Below are positions 1 to 4,970 of a stretch of 6,909 bases of DNA, piece by piece. The stretch's first letter is position 1. Each line of letters begins with the position of its first letter. Position numbers and translations under genes: made by a program. The notes beneath the pieces were generated by a model. The model saw nothing but the letters and a program-made list of their open reading frames with translations. It ran no database searches and was not told the DNA's origin. Origin of the DNA: Myxococcales bacterium (GTDB lineage Bacteria > Myxococcota_C > UBA6777); NCBI GenBank assembly GCA_027005175.1, contig JALTMC010000178.1, positions 1 through 6,909 of the forward strand, given 5' to 3'.

Positions 1-1595
1 TTGGTACAACTGCTTCCTTTGCTGGGGAAGGTCTCATCAATTTGGCCGTTGCAGTTGTCGTCAATACCATTGCATCTTTCAGCAGTGGGGCTGGCTGCTC
101 GTGCATTGCAGATCGTTCCATTCTGGCTTCCGTTACAAACGTAGCGACCAGACCGACGACATGCACCTGTTCCTGTGTAGCAGACATCATTTTTGTTGGA
201 CCAGTTCTCATCGACCTGACCATCACAGTCGTCGTCAACTCCGTTACAACGCTCTGTGGTTGGACGACGTGCGTTGCAGTTGAACCAGCGGCCACGAGAG
301 CAAGACTCTGTGCCCGTGCCACATGGGTTGCGACAACTTCGGGTGATTCCTTCATCGACTTGGCCGTCGCAATCGTCGTCGAGGTTGTTGCAAGTCTCGC
401 CACGACCACTGGCTGGACGGGCTGAACAAACAATCGTTGTGCCATTGCAAACCCAAACACCGCTGCGAGCACAGATGCCTTTTCCTGAAGTACAGCGTTG
501 GCCTTTTTGGGGCCAGTTCTCGTCAACCCGTCCGTCGCAGTCATCGTCTTGTCCATTGCACCGCTCTGTCACGGGGCTGCCTGGACGAGCTGAGCAAGTC
601 AGACCGGTCTGGCTGGAGTTGCAAATATATCGTCCTGAGCGTCGGCAGTTTCCTCTACCAACATAGCAAGTGCGACCTTTGGAGGACCAGTTCTCATCGA
701 CACGACCGTCGCAGTCATCATCCACTCCATTGCATCGCTCCCCTCTGGGAGAGCGTGCTGTGCAGCCAACCCAACGGCCACGGGAACAGTATTCTGTGCC
801 TGTTCCACACGTTGTGCGACAACTTCGTCGTAAGCCTTCATCGATCCGGCCATCACAATCATCATCGAGGTTGTTGCAGACTTCAGAGGTCGCGGCATTG
901 GCGATCTTCGCCATGGCCGAATTCAACTCCGAACTGTTGTCTGCTTGGTAGTATTTTCGAGAACCACCGCGCGCAGTTCCACCTGCCGCAGCCATTCTGT
1001 TCAAACATCGGGAGTCGACACCCCGGCCAAATCCAATCACATAGGTCTTTACACCCAAACGTTGCAGCAGCGTTCGTACGTTGGAGTCTGCACAACTTGA
1101 GCGACCATCGGTGATAAACATGACGCTCATCTTGCGCGTTTTGATCCGGTCTGCATTGCGGATTGCCGTTAAATGACTGCGAGCTGTATCAATACCACGG
1201 CGCAGGTTTGTTCCGCCTGAGACACGAATATAGCGGAGAGTTCTTTGGAGATTGGCAACACATCGAGAGCCATCTCGAATGCATCGATCGATTCCATAGT
1301 TGATGCTTGCGTGGTGGTTAAACGTTTCCAATCCAAAGCGCAGCTTCCCGTTGTATCGGCTGGTTATGGTATTGGCCGCATTCTTCGCGGAGTTCCAGTT
1401 TCTTCCTGCCATACTACAGGATCTATCGAGGACGAGCAGCAGGTTTGGAGGATTGCAAGTTGGAGCTGCATGGGCGGATGAACTTACCCCAAGCCAACCC
1501 AGTGTACAGAGTAAGAAAGCAAGTAACATTCGAACGGGTTGGATGCTACGAACCCAATCTTGTTGGGATGAGCTTAAAGTCACAGCACGATTCAT
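1..1595 (-). CDS. Secreted VWA-domain protein with MopE-type metal-binding motifs (3' end beyond window)
   Basis: The reading frame is open from ATG at 1595 to the window edge, giving 531 residues with no stop, so the C-terminus is missing. The start follows GAGAGG by about 10 nt. An export signal is present with an unusually long n-region: the hydrophobic core lies at residues 23-40, with a likely cut after A-H-A at 43. An internal ATG at 1529 (residue 23) would give a conventional signal peptide and is a possible start. A von Willebrand A domain spans about 51-235 with a complete MIDAS: D-R-S-C-S at 57-61, T129 in G-G-T-N, and D163 in I-T-D-G. Six Asp-rich motifs of the type C-N-G-x-D-D-D-C-D-G-x-x-D-E follow, starting at C240, C288, C346, C402, C450 and C508. 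These match the 'putative metal-binding motif' family (MopE type). Between them lie Cys pairs around G-T-G and S-G-R-Y/W. The role is inferred to be an exported adhesive or metal-binding surface protein; no partner is identified. Confidence 0.9.
   Translation of the reverse strand, partial: MNRAVTLSSSQQDWVRSIQPVRMLLAFLLCTLGWLGVSSSAHAAPTCNPPNLLLVLDRSCSMAGRNWNSAKNAANTITSRYNGKLRFGLETFNHHASINYGIDRCIRDGSRCVANLQRTLRYIRVSGGTNLRRGIDTARSHLTAIRNADRIKTRKMSVMFITDGRSSCADSNVRTLLQRLGVKTYVIGFGRGVDSRCLNRMAAAGGTARGGSRKYYQADNSSELNSAMAKIANAATSEVCNNLDDDCDGRIDEGLRRSCRTTCGTGTEYCSRGRWVGCTARSPRGERCNGVDDDCDGRVDENWSSKGRTCYVGRGNCRRSGRYICNSSQTGLTCSARPGSPVTERCNGQDDDCDGRVDENWPQKGQRCTSGKGICARSGVWVCNGTTIVCSARPASGRGETCNNLDDDCDGQVDEGITRSCRNPCGTGTESCSRGRWFNCNARRPTTERCNGVDDDCDGQVDENWSNKNDVCYTGTGACRRSGRYVCNGSQNGTICNARAASPTAERCNGIDDNCNGQIDETFPSKGSSCT
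3..878 (-). repeat. Tandem 486-bp supermodule, each with three DDDCDG motifs
   Basis: The six motifs of the VWA protein are not evenly spaced. The gaps are 48, 58, 56, 48 and 58 residues, so motif 4 repeats motif 1, motif 5 repeats motif 2 and motif 6 repeats motif 3, each exactly 162 residues (486 bp) later. The inter-motif text agrees. Both copies have R-S-C-R then C-G-T-G-T-E after the first motif, and C-R-R-S-G-R-Y after the second. Copy 1 is 393-878. Copy 2 begins at 392 and continues past the window edge. The arrangement points to duplication of a three-motif block rather than of single motifs. Confidence 0.85.
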
Positions 1596-1710
1596 TCTGA
1601 AAATACCTCTCAGGAAACGTGGCGATGTGAAGTTCCTTCTTCGTTTCGCCCAACATTCTCAATCCATTCTTGAAGTGCAAGAGCGATGCTTAAGCTCTCT
1701 CCTCCCACGC

Positions 1711-1739
1711 ATTCTATCTGGAAAGAGTAGATGCGTCAA
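1711..1739 (-). promoter_or_regulatory. Sigma70-like promoter for the VWA gene
   Basis: On the minus strand TTGACG (1739-1734) and TAGAAT (1716-1711) are separated by 17 nt. Each hexamer differs from consensus at one position. The predicted start near 1704 leaves a leader of about 110 nt before ATG 1595. This leader contains an 8-bp palindrome, GCTTAAGC, at 1688-1695. Confidence 0.6.
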
Positions 1740-1807
1740 TGATAAAAACCTTTGAAAATCCATAGCCAGCGCATGCTTTGTGTTCTCTACAGGGGGAAGT
1801 TGTTACG

Positions 1808-1835
1808 TTGACGAGCCTAGCTCAATGGGTATACT
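1808..1835 (+). promoter_or_regulatory. Sigma70-like promoter for the Cys-rich lipoprotein gene
   Basis: TTGACG (1808-1813) and TATACT (1830-1835) are separated by 16 nt; each hexamer has one mismatch to consensus. Transcription would start near 1842, giving a leader of about 128 nt before ATG 1970. The -35 hexamer is identical to that of the opposing promoter. Confidence 0.55.
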
Positions 1836-1969
1836 TGTTGATTCCAAGGTGGGGAAGTGTGACTCTATGAAAGACTCTGAAGGTGTAGGTTCGGTTGGAA
1901 ATCGTAGGGTCGTCTATCTCTTCACCCCTTTTGTCACCTTCCTTATTCGTAACCGGGAGATTGAGTCTC

Positions 1970-3127
1970 ATGAACGTTCGTATATGCCGATGGAGTTTTT
2001 TGTGCCTCATCCTCCTTTTTTCTGGAGTGCTTGTATGGGGGTGTGGAGGCACTCCTCCTTGTAAGTCCGATGGAGACTGCAAAAATGGATTCACCTGTCA
2101 AACTATCGCATCTGGAAAACAAAAAACCTGTATCAAGAACAGGAACGCAAAGACAAACAACACAAACAAGGGAAATACGAATACCAACAATACGAACGCA
2201 AACAACACCAACAATACGAACGCAAATAACACCAACAATACGAACGCAAATAACACCAACAATACGAACGCAAATAACACCAACAATACGAACAATACGA
2301 ACAATACCTCATGTCCTAGGGCTTGCTCTGGAGCAACAGATTGTACGTCTTGTGGTGCGGGCTTTACCTGTCAGTCGGGTAAATGTACTCCTCCTGGGAA
2401 CACAGGGAATACGGTTGCGTTGGGTGGTGTCTGTGATGCTACAAAGACATGTCAGGCTGGTTTGTTTTGCCTCAAAACACCAAGCAAGAGTACTTGTTTT
2501 CAGGCCTGTGCCTCTGATGCTACGGTTTGCAAGAAGAATACAGATGGCCGAACGGAATGTGTCAGAATTCCCACAGATAACCAAGGAAGCACAACCAAAC
2601 TGTGCGTGGGGCGAGCAGAGCTTGGGAAGGGGTGCTTTTATGGCACTCGTCAATTTGCGTGCAAGGCAAAGCAAACACCACCTCACTACTGTAGTATCAA
2701 GAGCGGTGTCTGCAAGGTCGCTACCGTTGTGAAAAAGCTGGGTGATGCTTGTAGTAAAACGACGGATAACAGTGACCCTTACAAGGTCTGTGACAAAAAA
2801 CAGACTTTGGCTTGCAACAATATTTCTGGAACCTGTGTCAAGGCAAAAGCATACGGCCTTGTTTGTGCGGAAGACTGCCAATCCGGTCTGGAGTGCTTTT
2901 ATCTCAATAACAGCACAAAGAGCGGTTATTGCAGCAAGGAGTGTACAACTTCAGGGACTTGCCCTGGCTATACAAACAGCAAAGGCAAGGCCATCACTGC
3001 CAAATGTGAAGATATCGGTGATGGCAGCAAGTTTTGTTTGTTTCCTTGTGGTGCATCAGAGACATGCCCAGATGGGACGGCATGTCAGGATATTGGAAAT
3101 AACGAGAAATTTTGCTTTGCCCCCTAA
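1970..3127 (+). CDS. Cysteine-rich lipoprotein with Asn/Thr repeat linker
   Basis: The protein has 385 residues. I chose ATG 1970 because a lipoprotein signal begins there: N-V-R-I-C-R, then a hydrophobic core at about 8-23, then V-W-G-C with C25 as the lipidated residue (Trp at -2 is unusual). GGGAG lies 10 nt upstream. An in-frame ATG at 1895 would bury this signal behind 25 residues and is unlikely. Residues 31-54 form a small Cys module (C31, C37, C43, C54). Residues 59-113 are almost only Asn, Thr and Ala, a flexible and possibly glycosylated tether. Residues 115-382 carry 34 cysteines in EGF/Dickkopf-like short loops, with a repeated C-Q-x-G-L-x-C theme at 161-167 and 303-309. The product is probably a disulfide-rich surface or periplasm-facing lipoprotein; ligand and function are unknown. 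Similar Cys-rich lipoproteins are common in Myxococcota-type genomes. The gene stands alone, divergent from the VWA gene and convergent with the next block. Confidence 0.9.
   Translation: MNVRICRWSFLCLILLFSGVLVWGCGGTPPCKSDGDCKNGFTCQTIASGKQKTCIKNRNAKTNNTNKGNTNTNNTNANNTNNTNANNTNNTNANNTNNTNANNTNNTNNTNNTSCPRACSGATDCTSCGAGFTCQSGKCTPPGNTGNTVALGGVCDATKTCQAGLFCLKTPSKSTCFQACASDATVCKKNTDGRTECVRIPTDNQGSTTKLCVGRAELGKGCFYGTRQFACKAKQTPPHYCSIKSGVCKVATVVKKLGDACSKTTDNSDPYKVCDKKQTLACNNISGTCVKAKAYGLVCAEDCQSGLECFYLNNSTKSGYCSKECTTSGTCPGYTNSKGKAITAKCEDIGDGSKFCLFPCGASETCPDGTACQDIGNNEKFCFAP
2189..2302 (+). repeat. 24-bp tandem repeat coding an NTNANNTN linker
   Basis: Four consecutive 24-bp units occupy 2189-2212, 2213-2236, 2237-2260 and 2261-2284. 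The consensus is AATACGAACGCAAAYAACAC followed by CAAC. The first unit has C where the other three have T at one position; the last three are identical. Two 9-bp AATACGAAC units follow (2285-2302). All lengths are multiples of three, so copy-number change would alter linker length without breaking the frame. Confidence 0.9.
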
Positions 3128-3301
3128 CTCCATCGAGGGTCTCCATGAGGAAACAGGTAAAACAGAGAGCAAGTCGCTTCGCTCCCTGGGAGGGGGGAAA
3201 GCCATCTTGGAGGTCAAGTTGGCTGCCGGAGATCCCTTCTTGTTTAAGTATGATACAAGTAGACCTTTCTCTCTCCAGAAATAAGGTACTTTAAGGAATC
3301 G
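3128..3301. other. Convergent intergenic region, no gene seen
   Basis: This stretch lies between the stop of the lipoprotein gene (3125-3127) and the stop of the solute-binding gene on the other strand (3302-3304). Apart from one hairpin (annotated separately) I see no gene or repeat in it. Confidence 0.6.
3200..3224. terminator. Imperfect hairpin between convergent genes, possible terminator
   Basis: The sequence reads AGCCA-t-CTTG-gaggt-CAAG-t-TGGCT: a nine-pair stem with one internal T/T mismatch and a 5-nt loop. It lies 73 nt after the plus-strand stop and about 78 nt after the minus-strand stop, so it could serve both. No proper T-tract follows on either strand (only TTT then C-run on the minus strand), so Rho-independent function is doubtful. 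Confidence 0.35.
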
Positions 3302-4198
3302 TCAACGAAGCCAATGGCGACGGAGGTAAGAGATTCGGCCTGTTTGTTTCAGTTGGGTTAGGATTTGATTGATCTCTTGGAGTAAGTATGTGTGTTTTTG
3401 ATTGACTCCAATACTGTAATGTTCCTGGTTGGGAAGAGTGCGGAAGAGTTTGTAGCTTGCGTGGGAATGGCGGACCAGGAATAGACCGATGGGATAGTCG
3501 GTAATAACGTAGTCTACGAGCTTTTGACGCATGGTATACAAAATATCGTTGTAGCTCATAAAGGAGGAGTATACCGCGTTGGGAATGCTGAAGGAGCCCT
3601 TTGTGGTTTTGCTCACTCTAGCAACCACTGGTGCAGATGATATCTTGGACTTGCGAGAGAGCACGACCTTACTCGTGGTGTAATAGATCTGAGAAAAGGA
3701 GACTTGTTTGGCTCGGGCAGCCGTTTTGGAGAAAGCTGCAACGACAAAGTCACACTGTCCTTTACGCAGGCTCGGGATACGATCGGCGGCGCGTATCATG
3801 ATCCACTGTGGGCTGATATTCCTTTTGTAGCGCAGACTTAATCCCATGACCACTGCTTTGGCCAGCGCGATGTCAAATCCGCTGAGAGTCTCACCTTTAA
3901 AGTATCCAAGAGGAGGGATGTCGGCTCGGACGCAGATACGTGCGGTGCGGCTGAGTATGATGTTATATAACATGGAGTTTTGAGGGGGCATCGCCACGGG
4001 AATTGTAGTCTTTGTCGCACGTTGCGTCGCTGGGGCAACCTGCACAGCAACAGAAGGTGTTGTTGCTTTTGGCCTGATTGGAGCCGCTTTCGTCGCAGGA
4101 TGAACCTTTACGGGATGAGCCATGAGTGTGCTTGGAGTGATAAAAAATCCCAGGAGTGATACTGTCCATAGGTTGTGAACAAACCGTCTTTGTTTCAT
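3302..4198 (-). CDS. Periplasmic solute-binding protein, family 3 (amino-acid ABC-type)
   Basis: The protein has 298 residues from ATG 4198, which follows AGAGG by 6 nt. A longer in-frame start at 4273 would overlap the preceding gene and hide the signal peptide, so it is rejected. The signal peptide is M-K-Q-R-R plus a hydrophobic core, with a cut after L-M-A at 27. Residues 28-75 are a Pro/Ala/Thr-rich linker. The SBP_bac_3 domain runs from about 87 to the end. It shows C-V-R-A-D-I-P-P-L-G-Y-F, then G-F-D-I-A-L-A-K-A, then I-P-S-L-R-K-G-Q-C-D-F, then R-A-K-Q-V-S-F-S-Q-I-Y-Y (this Arg normally holds the ligand carboxylate), and a final L-K-Q-T-G-R. The usual L-K-G-K-x-V-G-V stretch of the second lobe appears shortened. 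No permease or ATPase gene is in the window, so it may act as a lone receptor or with a transporter elsewhere. It is the last gene of the minus-strand block, 35 nt after the Cys-rich gene. Confidence 0.85.
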   Translation of the reverse strand: MKQRRFVHNLWTVSLLGFFITPSTLMAHPVKVHPATKAAPIRPKATTPSVAVQVAPATQRATKTTIPVAMPPQNSMLYNIILSRTARICVRADIPPLGYFKGETLSGFDIALAKAVVMGLSLRYKRNISPQWIMIRAADRIPSLRKGQCDFVVAAFSKTAARAKQVSFSQIYYTTSKVVLSRKSKISSAPVVARVSKTTKGSFSIPNAVYSSFMSYNDILYTMRQKLVDYVITDYPIGLFLVRHSHASYKLFRTLPNQEHYSIGVNQKHTYLLQEINQILTQLKQTGRISYLRRHWLR

Positions 4199-4204
4199 GG
4201 GGAA

Positions 4205-4209
4205 CCTCT
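4205..4209 (-). promoter_or_regulatory. Ribosome-binding site of the solute-binding gene
   Basis: AGAGG on the minus strand stands 6 nt before ATG 4198. It decides the start in favour of 4198 over the upstream in-frame ATG at 4273. Confidence 0.6.
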
Positions 4210-4233
4210 GTCTTATCTTCGTTCTTAATCTCT

Positions 4234-4956
4234 TTAATCTCTTCCAAATTGGGCTTTGGCTTGGGCGCGACATTGCCGCCAGTCGCTTAATTTGCGTCTG
4301 TAGCAGTCTTTAAGATTATCACTTGCCGCTTGGTAACATTCGCGGTGGTTGTCGATGTAGCGATACTGACACTGTAGATAAGCGCGAAAGTTCTTGTGAA
4401 GGCAGAGATAATGAAGCCGATATGACTCGTAGGTATAGGCTCGTAAACAGAGGCGTTCCTGCTGTGCTGCACGGCGCAGACAGCTGCGCAGTGCCTCCTT
4501 GTCTTCACCCATACATTCGCGGTATTGCAACTTGCATCGAGTGACACATGGTAAGACATTGCGGATCGTACAAACTTTGCAAGTGCGAAAGCATTTTTGA
4601 CGACATTGGTTCATTCTTTGAGAACAGAGCTTGTTGTCTTTCTTACTTCGTTTGTGAACTTTGCAATTCTGTTGGGCCTTCTTCTTGTGCTTGCGACACG
4701 ACCTCTTCAGGGCTTGATTGATGGCTTTGCGTTTGCACGTTAAACTTTTGCGCAGGTTCTTGCAGCCGATCTTGGCTTCTTGCCTGTTCTTTCGGCAAAG
4801 AGGCTTGGCGGCGCGATAGCTTCGACGACACTCCTTGGTTTCTGCTTTGTATGACTTTTGGCAAGCTCGAAGAGCATCTCTGTAGGGAGATGCTTGGACG
4901 GGAAGGGGAAGCACAAAGAACCCCAGTAATACGAAAGAACATAGCCACCTGTACAT
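4234..4956 (-). CDS. Secreted basic protein with mirror-symmetric cysteine ladder; unknown family
   Basis: The protein has 240 residues. The ATG follows AAAGGAG by 7 nt. A clear signal peptide ends at V-Q-A (22). The mature part holds 22 cysteines: 32, 43, 54, 65, 74, 87, 98, 111, 118, 122, 126, 129, 137, 141, 148, 159, 170, 185, 196, 207, 218 and 229. Eleven-residue spacing dominates both arms, so successive Cys fall on one face of a helix. Paired from the central C-K-V-C outward, residue numbers sum to 255-261, consistent with an antiparallel helical hairpin stapled by up to eleven disulfides. It is strongly basic (about 60 Lys/Arg against about 17 Asp/Glu). The first arm is Lys/Arg-rich; the second is rich in Tyr. 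No catalytic motif is recognised. An alternative is a metal or heme binder using CxxC and CxxxC, though no CxxCH is present. It lies between a membrane glycosyltransferase and a solute-binding protein, and translation is probably coupled to the former. Coding status is secure; function is unknown. Confidence 0.9.
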   Translation of the reverse strand: MYRWLCSFVLLGFFVLPLPVQASPYRDALRACQKSYKAETKECRRSYRAAKPLCRKNRQEAKIGCKNLRKSLTCKRKAINQALKRSCRKHKKKAQQNCKVHKRSKKDNKLCSQRMNQCRQKCFRTCKVCTIRNVLPCVTRCKLQYRECMGEDKEALRSCLRRAAQQERLCLRAYTYESYRLHYLCLHKNFRAYLQCQYRYIDNHRECYQAASDNLKDCYRRKLSDWRQCRAQAKAQFGRD

Positions 4957-4960
4957 GGAA

Positions 4961-4970
4961 CTACTCCTTT
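4961..4970 (-). promoter_or_regulatory. Shine-Dalgarno and stop codon of adjacent genes abutting
   Basis: On the minus strand AAAGGAG (4970-4964) is followed at once by TAG (4963-4961), the stop codon of the glycosyltransferase gene, and 4 nt later by the ATG of the Cys-rich gene. A ribosome ending the first gene covers the start site of the second, the usual arrangement for translational coupling. Confidence 0.75.

Larger units (their letters stand above)
1596..1969. other. Divergent intergenic control region, no gene seen
   Basis: This 374-bp stretch separates the two divergent genes. I find no credible coding sequence in it: the open frames that cross it lack a ribosome site or family features and run into the signal-peptide region of a neighbour. 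It holds one promoter for each flank, with the two -35 boxes 68 bp apart and facing outward. I saw no RNA gene and no strong operator palindrome between them. Confidence 0.7.

Noticed and set aside
599-1095. Minus-strand frames of 99 and 70 codons inside the VWA gene
   Set aside because: They are in other frames than the gene that carries the VWA and DDDCDG motifs and show no features of their own.
42-1114. Several open plus-strand frames across the left part of the window
   Set aside because: They are antisense readings of the VWA/MopE gene. Their repeated Ser/Arg and Val/Thr strings mirror its Asp/Cys repeats, and they have no ribosome site or family match.
1688-1695. Palindrome GCTTAAGC near the predicted VWA transcript start
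   Set aside because: It is eight bases without flanking symmetry, expected by chance; not enough to call an operator.
1300-1755. 151-codon plus-strand frame
   Set aside because: It runs antisense through the signal peptide and VWA domain and across the minus-strand promoter, with no recognisable domain.
1895-1969. 25-residue N-terminal extension of the lipoprotein
   Set aside because: The lipoprotein signal peptide begins at ATG 1970, which has its own GGGAG site; the extension would block export.
1780-2064. 94-codon plus-strand frame upstream of the lipoprotein gene
   Set aside because: It runs past the lipoprotein start into its signal-peptide region in a different frame, with no good ribosome site.
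2189-2302. Repeat array considered as CRISPR
   Set aside because: Units are directly adjacent with no unique spacers and are read as codons of a real gene.
2098-2304. Hydrophobic 68-codon minus-strand frame resembling a small membrane protein
   Set aside because: It is the antisense reading of the 24-bp Asn/Thr repeat. Because the repeat length is a multiple of three, all frames stay open and give periodic Leu/Val/Phe text.
2031-2732. 233-codon plus-strand frame rich in Thr-Ile-Arg repeats
   Set aside because: It is a shifted reading of the same repeat and the following Cys-rich coding region; the Cys pattern and lipobox are only in the other frame.
4199-4273. 25-residue N-terminal extension of the solute-binding protein
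   Set aside because: It would overlap the preceding gene and place Lys/Arg-rich text before a proper signal peptide that starts at ATG 4198 with a ribosome site.
4234-4956. Cys-rich protein considered as a multiheme cytochrome
   Set aside because: No CxxCH motif is present. The single CxxC (126-129) is followed by Thr, and the regular 11-residue spacing fits helix-to-helix disulfides better.
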